From the NCBI GenBank assembly GCA_902651635.1, contig CACRSC010000008.1:276956-337275 (forward strand): 60,320 nucleotides of DNA, in the 5' to 3' direction. The DNA comes from Mastigamoeba balamuthi. Taxonomy: Eukaryota; Evosea; Mastigamoebida; Mastigamoebidae. The position numbers and the translations under genes are program-made. Numbering within the stretch: position 1 is the first letter of the stretch; each line of letters opens with the position of its first letter. Shown here piece after piece: positions 33,042 through 42,825 of the stretch. Below the pieces are notes generated by a model. It made no database searches, had not been told where the DNA came from, and was given only the letters and a program-made list of their open reading frames with translations.

Positions 33042-33146
33042 CGTTGGAGATCGGGCGGCGCCGGATGCTGGCGTCCTTGTTTACAAAAGCCAAGCAAAGT
33101 GAAACGCGCAAAAAAACACACTGGTCAGAGCGAGAGCGAGAGCGGG

Positions 33147-33153
33147 AGATATT
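33147..33153. promoter_or_regulatory. AGATATT element upstream of the SH2 adaptor
   Basis: AGATATT, the reverse complement of AATATCT, lies 106 bases upstream of the tentative SH2-adaptor start at 33041 and 19 bases beyond the stop of the next gene. It belongs to the recurrent element described in the findings. Confidence 0.35.
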
Positions 33154-33171
33154 TCCCCCGAGATTCTTCGA

Positions 33172-35716
33172 TCAAAACGGAAGGCTGTGCCGGTGGTGCG
33201 TCCTCAGGCTGGCAGCCCGCGTCCTGCGCCACAGCAGCAGCGCCACGGCCGTCAGCACGATCGCGGCCGCCGCGAGCGTGCGCCCCACAATCCTGAGATA
33301 CCGATTCCTACTCCCGTGCAGCACGATCGCATACCTGAGCCTGTCCCTCCTCTCCTCGAGGTCTGTTGTCTCGCGTGTCAGTCCCCCCGCCGTCCGCAGC
33401 CGAGGTCAGGGCGCTGCCCCTGCCAGGAGTGCTCGATGCGGTACCTGATTTCCGAGATCTCAGGTGGGCGATTTCTTCGAGATCTACCTTGGGCTCCTGA
33501 TCCTGATCCGCGGGCTGCGGGGTCGCAGCGGCAGGGCCCGCAGTACCAGCGTCGTCCAGCGTCTTCTCGGGCACGTCGGCCTTGTCCTCCTGCCTGTCGT
33601 CGTCGGGCGGCAGTGCCGGGCCTGGGGCGGCGACGCGTGTGCCCTCGAGGCCAGCGGGGCGAGGGCCACAACTGACGGCCTTCCTCCCGCTGTCCCACCA
33701 CCTGCTGTTCAGCTCCAGCTCCGCGTGCTCCTTCGCCATCCGCACGGCCTTCCGAGACCACTCCTGTCGCTGTGGGCGTCAGGAAACGAGTGCCCCAAAA
33801 CACCGTCGCAGCACGGACGTTCTCGATTGACGACGAGCAGAACTCGCTCAGTTGCATCCGCTCCAGCACGCGCACGACGAAGCCGCCAGGCGCCGAGTAG
33901 AACTACCACAGGCGCGTCAGATGGCCCCCAGCCACTGCGGCCACCCCGCACCTTGTAGCCCCGCGACTGCAGGAGCTTGAGGTGCGCCTGCTGGTCGTAC
34001 TCGCACCCGTCGAGCCACTCGGTGGGCCTGAGCAGGGAGTGGCACTGTCAGCACAGCAGACATGTGGCACCCGGCAGCCGCCGCACATTACCACAGATCT
34101 CCTGCAGACAAACGGCACGCCTGCGGCCTGCTCGACGGCCAGAGCGACGGGCTTGTCCTCCGCCAGCCACGCGTCCAGAGGAAAGCGCTCGGCAGCCAGC
34201 CGATACGCTGGGGCAAGCAAGCCGGGTCAGACGGCTGGACGGGGGCTGCTGGGCCGCGCACCGTTCCCGTTGAGGCCCTCCACGAGCTCGCTCTTGCTCC
34301 TCGGCACGTGCTTCAGCTCGGATCCCTCCTTCGGGCCAAAGACAGGCGCGAAGTACAGCTCGTTGCCGTCACCGCGCGCCAGACTCTCGCTGTGGTGGTG
34401 CGCAGTCGGAGAAGCGATCAGAACTGCCGCGGGCGCCCGCAGGGGCCTCTCTCACCGAGTCGATGCGAGGATGGCGTTCACGCCGCTCGGGGGCGACGCC
34501 CCGTAAGGGAGGAACATGACGAGGTCTGTGCGGCTGTTCCTGAGCCCGACCTCCATCAGCGAGTACGCGGGGAACTGGACGCCGGGCCCTCCGTGAGCCG
34601 GGGCAGGCGCGGGGCAGAGCAGCGGGCAGAGCGGACGCACTGCCCCCTCGGGGTCGTAGACGAGGTGCACGTCGACGTTCAGGCGTGCCCGCAGGTCTCT
34701 CAGGTACATCTCGACGACGTCGCGCACCTGCTTGTCCGAGGACACGGCGACCACAGCGCTGACAGGCCCTGGCAAACGTTCAAGACGCGTCAGGAGACGT
34801 CCCCAGACCCGCTGCTGTGCTCGGGGGAGCGTGCCGTCTGCGACCGATGCCAGCAGCTCGAGGTACGACAGCGCAGAGGCAGGCAGGATGGCGACGAGGC
34901 TGATCTCCTGCGCCTCCTGCAGCCCCCGCGCAGCGCAGTGAGAACAGACGGGCGCGGGGCGGGAGCACCGACAGGAGTCCTGCTGGCAGAGAGGAAGAAC
35001 GGCCTCGTCTCGAGCTCCGCGGAGCGCGGGGGCGGGGCCACCACGCAGGACGAGAGGTTGGCCCAGCCGCAGTCGGCAGCGGACGCGGGGCCCGGGGCGC
35101 CAGAGTCGCTGCGGGCGACGAGGCGGACGCCCGGGGACGACGCGGCGATGGCCACGTGGCTGAGCGGCTTGTGGGGCAGCACCGCCACGCACGGCGACGA
35201 CGCGTCGTCGGCGACGGTCGTCCTCGTGCCGTCGGCGAACCACACGGTCATCTTGACCGCGGGCTGCTCGCGCGTCCGACGAGAAGAGCACAGAGCAGCG
35301 CAGCGAGAGAGCAAAAGAAAATTGAAACAGCGGCAAAGTCAAACGAATGCGAATCCAATTCTAGAAATTCTGGAATTGGAACGCAAGGGGCAGCGCACCG
35401 AGGCGCGAGGGGGCAGCCTGACGAAGAGCAGCTGCGGGAGCGTGGAGTTGAGGCCGGTGATGAGCTCTGGGCGGTCCAGCCCACCGGAGCTGCCGCTGTG
35501 GGGGGGGTCAGGCAGGGGGAAGATACGGGAATCTATCTGAGATGGAGATATCTCCTGTGGGGGAGGCCTGAACCTGAAGAGCACAGTGCAGCGGGCGGAC
35601 TGGGGCAGCTGCCAGTGCGCGACAGACGACCGAGGCGCCTCCAGGGCGGGCATTCCCGCGCCGGTGGCGGCGGCGGCGAGCGCGAGCGCCGCGACGACGA
35701 CAAACGCGCGTTTCAT
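33172..35716 (-). CDS. GT49-like protein lacking a clear DxD motif (possible pseudo-glycosyltransferase)
   Basis: This is a diverged paralogue of the gene at 18.1-21.1 kb. It shares the signal peptide (MKRAFVVVAALALAAAATG), the first-domain pattern (SARCTVLFRF, VKMTVWFADGTRTTV, LPHKPLSHVAIAA) and the order of the catalytic region: ISLVAILPASALSYLELLA, NVDVHLVYDPEGAV, NSRTDLVMFLPYGASPP, GNELYFAPVFGPKEG, then PTEWLDGCEYDQQAHLKLL and GGFVVRVLERMQLSEF. Where the first paralogue has FYIEADFVPS this one has MFLPYGASPP, so the acidic metal-binding pair is missing. A basic/acidic linker precedes a C-terminal membrane span (TLAAAAIVLTAVALLLW) and a short basic tail. It may act as a partner or chaperone rather than an enzyme; that is inference. 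Many short introns interrupt it. Confidence 0.7.
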
Positions 35717-35755
35717 CGTCCTCGAAGATTGGTATCTTTGGATACGGCCAACGGG

Positions 35756-35762
35756 AATATCT
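35756..35762. promoter_or_regulatory. AATATCT element upstream of the second GT49-like gene
   Basis: AATATCT in the context ACGGGAATATCTGCCG lies 40 bases upstream of the start codon at 35716. The interval to the divergent transglutaminase gene (35949) is 232 bases, so the element could serve both. Confidence 0.4.
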
Positions 35763-35948
35763 GCCGCGAGAGGGGTTGTATCTTGGTCAGGGGTTCTTCA
35801 TCATCGTCCAGCAGCCCGTTGGCTGTGGTTGCCGTGCCGCGCTCCCGTACGAGATGACGTCGTTCGCGCGTGTCACGAGCGCAACTGTTCACGAATCGGT
35901 GTTGCCGTTTTCTCACCAATTCTGCTTCGGCGTGGCCGCAGGCAAAAA

Positions 35949-38098
35949 ATGGCTCGGAGCAGCCTCACGGTACTCGCGCTTCTGTGCCTGTCTGCGACCC
36001 TCCGCTGCGTTCCCGCGCTTGTCGCGCGCGGCCGGGTGAGCGTGGACCCGGTCACGGGCGACGTCGAGCTGGTGGGGGCCTCGACCGTCGGATCTGTGTC
36101 CCTCTGGCCCCGCTCGTCGGACCTCCTCGACTCTGCAGCCGCCTCGGAGGGCCAGCCGGCGCTGGCGGGCCCCTCGATGCTCATCGACTCGGGTGGCGAC
36201 TCTGGCGTGCTGGACGAGCTCCGTGCCGTCGACGGAGCCCCGGTCGTCGTTTCGTCGTCGTCTCTGGAGCTCAGCCTCGACCAGGAGCACCTCTCGGTCG
36301 ACTCGTGGGCCCCCGACATCTCCAACGCCTCGTTCGACCCGCTGCGCGACCAGAACCAGCAGCAGAGCAACGCCCCGTTCCAGGACACGGGCGCTGTGGT
36401 CGTCAGGCGGGGCGCCACGCTCGCGGTGGCTCTGCGGTGGCCGTGGAAGACGCCCCCTGACGGGCTGAGGTACTCTGTCCTGCTGATCTCGGAGCAGGGC
36501 GACCAAACGAGCCTCGCAAAGCTGTCGGCAACGAGGAAGTCCGGGAGCGCGTCGGTGGTCATCTCGGGGACCGTCCCCGCCGGGTCGCTCGCGGGAGTGT
36601 ACCAGGCCGTCGTATCGGTCGCGAGCGTCTCCAACACTGCTGGCTCCTCGAAGACTCTGGAGACGTCTTTTGTGGTCCTGTTCAACGCGTGGGACCCGCG
36701 GGACGCGGCCTACTGCGCCGACGACACGCTGAGGCAGAGGTACCTGCTCTCGCAGCAGGGCACTGTGTTCCTGGAGAGCGAGTCGGTGTCGATGGCGATC
36801 CAGGGGTGGAACTACAAGCAGTTCGACAAGATAGCGCTCGACGCGCTCAGGTGGCTGATGCACTCGTGGACGCAGGCCGAGCGCGGCAGCCCTGTGCTCG
36901 CATCGAGGAGGCTCACGCAGCAGGCGCGGCACGACGAGAGCCAGGACACTGGCGACCAGGGGATCCTCGTCGGGCAGTGGTCTGCGAACAAGAGCGTGTA
37001 CGGCGACGGTGTCGACCCGACGCTCTGGCGAGACACCACAGAAATTCTGTCGTTGTGGAGGCTCTCTGGCCACAAGCCCGTGGGCTACGGCCAGTGCTGG
37101 GTGTTCTCTGCGCTGCTGACGACTCTGCTGCGGTCCTGCGGCATTGTGGGCCGCCAAGTTATGGCCAAGCCCTGCGCCCACAACCCATCGCTCTCGGTTG
37201 GCGGCCGCCCCTCGTCTTCTGAGCCCTCACGCACGGCCCCACAGATGCAGACGAGGCTCAAGTACACGAACGACGGGCTGAGGACCGAGTGCGAGGACAT
37301 GTGGTGGAACTTCCACAACTGGAACGAGGCCTGGTTGAGCAACACCGAGTGGACGGGCAGCAACAACGCCTCGCAGTGGAACATGCTCGACCCCACGTTC
37401 GGACGCCCCTATCACTCCGGGGCACTGACACCGATTCTCTTCTCAGGTACCGTCTGGGCCCCGTTCCGCGTCCTGCAATAGTCAAGGGGGTCAACAACTC
37501 CGAGGCCTCGTTTGTGCGGATGGAGGTTGGCGCTGTCCTGAAGTACGTCTACCAGGGAAGCGTGCTCAGCATGATCAACCCAGTGAGCACAGTACAGATT
37601 GTCTACAGCGAGCCAGTTCGTACACTGGTCCTCTGGGAGCTCTCTCAGGTTCGAATACCCACGCAGGACGACGAGAGCAGTCTGGTCGCCCAGAACATCA
37701 CCGGCTCGTACCGCAGGCAGTTTCCCAAGCAGAGCACTGTCTACCGAGGGGTAACCGTGCCCTCGTACAGCGTCGACGCCCTGGCGACGCCGTCGACGTT
37801 CAGCTACACCGTGCAGAGCTCCACGCAGGCCCGCATACGCGTGCACGCGGTGGTCTCGGTGGCACCGGTGGGCGTCGAGTGCAACGAGACCCTCGGGGGA
37901 AACCAGACAGACACCGTCGACATGAGTCCGGGAGAGCCGTTCAAGGGCAAGGCCACGTTCTCGTGGGACCGGTCAGCGTCCTCCTCCGCGGTGCTGTGGT
38001 TCCGGCTCTTCATCACCAACTTGGACACCGGGGTCTCGGCCCTCTGGCTCAGCGTCTTGGCCCCATCATCCCTCGGCAGCCTCCTGTTCCGCTACTAG
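35949..38098 (+). CDS. Secreted transglutaminase
   Basis: This is a predicted calcium-dependent protein cross-linking enzyme (glutamine-lysine isopeptide bonds) of the animal/Physarum type. The start at 35949 gives a signal peptide (MARSSLTVLALLCLSATL), so it acts outside the cell or in the secretory route. The catalytic core is clear: GYGQCWVFSALLTTLLRSCG holds the active cysteine, WWNFHNWNEAWL the histidine and WNMLDPTYRLGP the aspartate region. A 50-base intron at 37398-37447 joins LDPT to YRLGPVPRPAIVKG, where animal enzymes have YRCGP. The first 330 residues include a beta-sandwich-like part with VRRGATLAVALRWPWKT, and the last 200 residues (VGVECNETLGGNQTDTVDM) look like C-terminal beta-barrels. 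Several N-glycosylation sequons (NAS, NKS, NQT) fit secretion. Donor GTTCGG is unusual but preserves frame. Confidence 0.9.
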
Positions 38099-38291
38099 TC
38101 CCCCGCCCACGAGAGCCACAGACCACAGACTGAACGCCAGATGCACATAACAGCGACACAGACGGGAGGACAAAAACGGTTTCTCTGTGCTTGCTCTCTT
38201 TGGCTAGCGCGCGAAGGGCGCGCAGGGAAGACTCTGAACGCTGACAATACAACAACCCTACGGGGATAGGACCTCCACCGGCCTGCCGGCC

Positions 38292-39901
38292 CTAGAGGTT
38301 GAACATGTCCAGCGGCGGCGCGCCGGCGGGCACGTTGAAGTAGTCGCTGTTCGCGCGGACGCCCGAGAGCAGCAACTTGGGGTTGTGGTAGTAGCGCGCC
38401 AGCACCTCGTTGGGCCACGCCGTGTGCACGTCGTCGTGGCACGGCCTGCACAACTGCAGCAGCGCCGGTTGTCAGTCAGCAGTGAGCCCCGGAGCGCCTG
38501 CGGCTTACGTTGATGACGGCCTGGAGCGGCGCGCGGACGTGCTGGCTCTGGAACCTGCGGTGCTCGCTTTTCGGGATCATGTGGTGCCGCGTGAGCACCA
38601 GGAGCCTGAGGCAGATGGGGCACATCATCCTCCGGTCCTGCCTCGCGCTGAGCACGTCCCTCCTGCGCCTCACCTGCTGCTCCCACGTGCCCTGCACGCC
38701 CGGGACGGCGCGGCTCTGGGGCACAAACGGGGGGGACACGCGCCTGCGCTTGAACTCGATGCCACCCACGCAGTCCTTGCCCACCTCCACGAGGTCCCTG
38801 AGCGGGCAGACGCGTGTTGGGAGAGGCGGAGGGCGGGGGAGCGCGGGAGGAGCACAGGTCGGCGTCCGCCGGGGGCGGGGGCGCCGCAGCCGTCGGGGGG
38901 GAGACCGGGGAGGCCGGGGAGGCCGCGGGGTCCTTCTTGGGAGCGAAGAGCGCGACGATCTCGTCGGGCACGGCGCCGACGTACTCGACCACGTCGTCGT
39001 CGTAGTCGTCACCGGACGAGTAGCCGCCGTCCTCGTCGTCGCTGATCACCAAGACCGCGCCCTCGGGCCTCGCGCGGGGCGCGGGCCCCACCGGGTCGCA
39101 GGCCGCCGCGGCGGTGGGGGCGGGGGCAGAGGCAGAGGGCGTCTGGCGCGCGGGCTCCGGATACACAACAGTGCGCGCGGAATCAATTGAGGGTGCGTGA
39201 CCCACAGCGTGTGACGAGTCACACGCCTCCGACCCACCCCCACGCATCACCACCACCTCCATCTCCGCACCTGCGGGCGCCATCGCGCCCTCCTTCTCCT
39301 CCTTCTCCTCCTTCTCCTCCTCCTCGCCCGCCCCCTGCGGCCCCACCGCGGCCCAAACCCCGCCGACGACCCCGGCGGGAATCTCGGATGACGTGGCGCC
39401 GCCGGCCGCCTCCCCGCAGGCCGCGGCGGCCGTGGGGCACGTGTGCGCCGACACCACCGTGCCGTCGCCGCCGCCCGCGTGTGCCACGTCATCACTGACG
39501 TCACAGTCGACGGCGGGGGGCGCGCAGACGGCGACGGGGCACGTGTGCACAGAGACCACCACGTCATCGTCGCCGCCGGCGCCGTGTGCCACGTCATCGG
39601 TGTCGAAGAGGGCCGCGCGGCGCGTGACGAAGTCGCGCAGGGCGGCGACGAAGGCGGCGCGCGAGGGGGCGCGGGAGGCGTAGAGGCCGACGGCCGCGTC
39701 GTCGGCCAGCGCGCGGGCGGCCGCGGCGAGGGTGCAGGGCCCGCGCGAGCGCAGGAGGGCCAGCAGGTCGTGGGCTATCCACCCGGGCAGGCTCACCGTC
39801 GCCGTCGCCGTCGACGCCGTCCCCGGCGGCGCGGCGGCGCTGCAGAGGCCCGTCGTCGTCGACGGCGGGCGGGGCTCGCTGTGCGTGGACTCGGTCTCCA
39901 T
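38292..39901 (-). CDS. HNH-domain protein with helical N-terminal domain
   Basis: This is a predicted nuclear DNA-binding protein with an HNH nuclease-like zinc fold; cleavage activity is not shown. Three exons, 38856-39901, 38509-38797 and 38292-38453, join in frame. The start at 39901 (METESTHSEPRPPS) opens a disordered leader and a helical domain of about 70 residues (GWIAHDLLALLRSRGP, DDAAVGLYASRAPSRAAFV). A long acidic/Pro-rich middle contains a tandem duplication of a segment with DVAH, VVS, HTCP and a poly-Glu/Lys run. The C-terminal domain reads RRMMCPICLRLLVLTRHHMI, the splice gives AVINLCRPCHDDVHTAW, and the end is GAPPLDMFNL. Two CxxC pairs and the RHH...N...H residues fit an HNH finger. 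It may be a chromatin or DNA-repair factor; I cannot say which. Confidence 0.7.
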
Positions 39902-40283
39902 CGTGGCTGGGGTGTGTTGTGTGGCCACCGACTGCGGGAGTGCGGGAGTGCGGGAATGCGGGAATGCGCGGGTGTGCTGGTGCTTGCGGATTGCGAAGCG
40001 AAACACGCGGAGGCCACTGCACAGGAAAGCGGTGCGTGTAACAACTAAAAAATGCGAGGATTTCAAGCGGGGAGATATTTCGTGTTAAGTGCACCACTAT
40101 GTCCCAAAACGTCACGGTTGTTGCCTTTTTGCATGTTTAATAAAACCGATTGCGGTGCTTGCTGGCGTGTCGTCACTACGGCGATCACCGGTGGTGGTCC
40201 GGTGCTGTACTCGTCGTTTGTCGTTTGTCGTTTGTCTACCCGTCCGTCTCTCGCTGGCACTGAAGGGCACGAGCCCCCTCGGC
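39902..40283. promoter_or_regulatory. Promoter region of the HNH gene with short tandem repeats
   Basis: This 382-base gap holds the 5' flank of the HNH gene and the 3' flank of the next minus-strand gene. It contains about four tandem copies of a GCGGGARTG unit at 39936-39970, an AGATATT element at 40073-40079 (172 bases upstream of the HNH start) and three copies of TCGTTTG near 40212-40236. No gene was seen. Confidence 0.45.
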
Positions 40284-42505
40284 TCACGAGTGCGCTCCCA
40301 GCGATTCCGACACCACTGACACGCTGTCCGAGTCGGAGATCCGCCCGCCGGACCCGTGGTGCTGCGTGCGCTCGTCCTCTGGCGGCGACACGTCGACCTG
40401 CCCCTGCGCGACCCCCACGGGCAGCGGCACCGCGGCCGTCGCCGACCCCGTTGGCTTGAGGGCCCCGGGCGGCTGCAGGAACGCTGGCCTCGGCGACCTG
40501 CTGCTGCTGCTGCCGCTGCCGCCGCCCTCGTGCGCAGGCGACGGCGACGACGACGAGGCGGCCGTGCCAGAGGCCGCGCGCTGCAGGAACGACAGGGGAC
40601 CACCGGAGCCAGGCGTGCCCCTGGGCGACACCTGCAGCCTCGGCGACACGTGCGTGCGCGGCAAGATCTGCGGGTCGCTCCTCGAGGCCTGCACAAACGA
40701 CAGCGACATCTGCTTGACCGTCCCCCTCAGCGGCGTGCACTGCCCCTGCGCCTCCTCCGGCACGGGCGAGGCAGCGGCAGCGGCAGCAGCGATAGCAGCA
40801 GCAGGCGCAGGCACCGGAGCAGGCGAGGCAGCAAGCGGGGGCGAGGCAGCGGGGGAGTCGGGCGAGGGCGTGCGCGAAGCTCTGCTCGGGGCGTCGCTCT
40901 TGATGGGCGTGCACGTCTTGCCCAGCGACGCCAGCACAGACGTCCACGACAGGGCGCCCAGGTCGCTGCCCTTGTCCGCGGTGCCCGCGCCCGAGCGCTG
41001 GGCCCCCGGGGGCACAGTGTTCACAGACGACAACGACGCCGACCTCTGGGCCGCGCCCTGCGCCGCGTCCGACGGCGACACCGCCGCCTGCACCCGCGAG
41101 CACGACGACGACCGCTGCGCCAGCTCCCTCGACGGAGGCGGCGTCGCTGCCTGCTGCACCGGAGCCGCGGCTCCCCCGTCGCCCTCTGCGTGCACCACCG
41201 GAGGCGGCGGGGGCGTCGGCGTCGGCGACGGCGTATGTGCAGGCGCAGCTGCAGCCGCTGGCACTGGCGAGGCCGCAGGGCCCGCAGGCGACGCGCACGC
41301 GTAGTGCTGCAGCGGCGAGAGGGAGCGCCTCTGGGCGTCCCTGACAGGGGTGGCCACGTGGCCGGCAGAGACAGTGCAGCGCGGGGACTTGGGCCTGCGC
41401 GCGCTTCGCCAGGCGCGCTCGAACGCGCGGGCGAACGGCGGCGGCACGTCGTAGAGCGTGTGGACGAGGCAGCCGGCGCTGGGCGACGAGTGGTAGAGCG
41501 ACAGCACGCCCCTGAACGGCGCGGTGGGCCCCGCGTACCTGAACACGGGCGCGCGGCCTCTGGCGGGCGCGCCCTGTCCTTCGGCGACGTCGCCGAGCTG
41601 CCACGACTCGATCTCGGCCAGCAGCATCTGCACAGAGCGCTCGGGCGTCTTGCGGCGCGCGTCGGCCTTGATGTAGAGCCGCAGCACGCGCTCGTAGAGC
41701 GTCAGCGACGCGCGGTACGAAGACCCGTCCGACCCTGCGGCCTTGCACTCGCACCCTGCACGCTCCCTCGCAGGCGGTCAGGAGCCACGCAAAGACAGCA
41801 GGAGGACCTCTCCGGCATCCAGCAGAGGCCCAGAGAAGCCCGCAGAGGCCCAGAGAGAGCCCGCGAGACCACAAACGACAGCAGAGAGGGAGCGAGAGAG
41901 AACCCGGGGCTCGGGGGCAGCGCAGCCCCAACGCAACTCCTGGCGCCACGCATCGCCAGGACAGCGCGGCCAACACGCGCACACGAGAGCCGAGCGAGCG
42001 CAGTGCCCACAGCGCAGCGACGAAGACCGCGCAACGCAGGCCAACAACAGACAGGCCTGCGGCACCTCCGACTCCCCATCCACGAGTCCAATTGTAGCCC
42101 CGCCAATACCCGTTGCGCGGGAGGGCGAGCCAGAGCGCCCAGCACGCGGGGAAGGGGACCCGACAGAGAGAGAGAGAGAGAGAGCAGCGGAGAGGCCGCA
42201 CCGTAGATGAACAGCTGGTCTCCGGGCGGCGGCACGGGGTCCGCCCACTCCTGCTGCAGCGAGCTGCCGAAGGGCGACGACGCAGAGGCAGCGGCCTCGC
42301 CTGCCGGAATCGCGCGGACGCGGTGCCACGGCGCCGCAGACGCGGTGGACCCCAAAGCGGACCCGACGCCGGCGCAGGGGGAGCGCGCAGCGTGAGGAGA
42401 GCACAACGGAGCGGGCGCGGGGCGGGGCGGGGGGGTCGGACCTAGCTGGGGGGTCTCGGGCAGCTCGGGCACCGTCCACGACCCAGCCTTGTACTCGCCT
42501 TCCAT
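40284..42505 (-). CDS. Unknown Ser/Pro/Ala-rich protein with one globular domain
   Basis: I do not recognise this gene. Exon 1 begins MEGEYKAGSWTVPELPETPQ at 42505; its splice gives QLGEAAASASSPFGSSLQQE and VPPPGDQLFIYG, then a 446-base intron (41756-42201), then CECKAAGSDGSSYRASLTLY. A globular region of about 120 residues follows (LYERVLRLYIKADARRKT, QMLLAEIESWQLGDV, PVFRYAGPTAPFRGVLSLYH, GCLVHTLYDVPPPFARAFE). The remaining 350 residues are low-complexity Ser/Pro/Ala with many SP/TP sites, suggesting a phosphorylated disordered tail. The layout (small folded N-terminal domain plus long SP-rich tail) resembles scaffold proteins such as autophagy factor Atg13, but I saw no diagnostic motif and make no such claim. 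Stop at 40284-40286. Confidence 0.65.
41756..42201 (-). other. Unusually long intron (446 bases)
   Basis: The intron starts GTGCGG and ends GTGCAG and is several times longer than the typical 50-100-base introns here. It contains a GA dinucleotide run (42168-42185) and degenerate repeats of CCCAGAGA/GCCCGC near 41825-41875. I saw no RNA gene in it. Confidence 0.7.
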
Positions 42506-42825
42506 CGGATCGCGCCAAACGCAGACCGCAACACAAGAGCACCTGCCCGATTTGTGCCGGGATTAATCAAGAAATTAATATCCCGAATATCTCGCTGATT
42601 CTGAACGGCCGCGAATCTCCCCCTCCAACCCGGCCTCCAAACGACTCCGACGGGGCGTCGACAAAATTCTTGCCTTGGGGAGCCTCCCGTGGGAATTTCT
42701 CAGGAGATTGGTGGATGTATGCAGATTCTTCACCCGCACCGCCCGCGTCAAAATATCCAGCAAGGCAGAAGAAGAATCTTAGTTGCAGAGAGGTTCCCCA
42801 CAGATAACGTGTCCGCCACCCGCAC
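42506..42825. promoter_or_regulatory. Divergent promoter with three AATATCY elements
   Basis: This 320-base gap separates two divergent starts (42505 on minus, 42826 on plus). AATATCC occurs at 42577-42583, AATATCT at 42586-42592 and AATATCC at 42752-42758. The first pair lies 72-87 bases from the minus-strand start and the last lies 68 bases from the plus-strand start, as if each gene had its own copy. Confidence 0.5.

Noticed and set aside
40284-42505. Assignment as the autophagy factor Atg13
   Set aside because: Only the general layout (folded N-terminus, SP-rich tail) agrees; no HORMA motif or diagnostic residues could be identified by eye.
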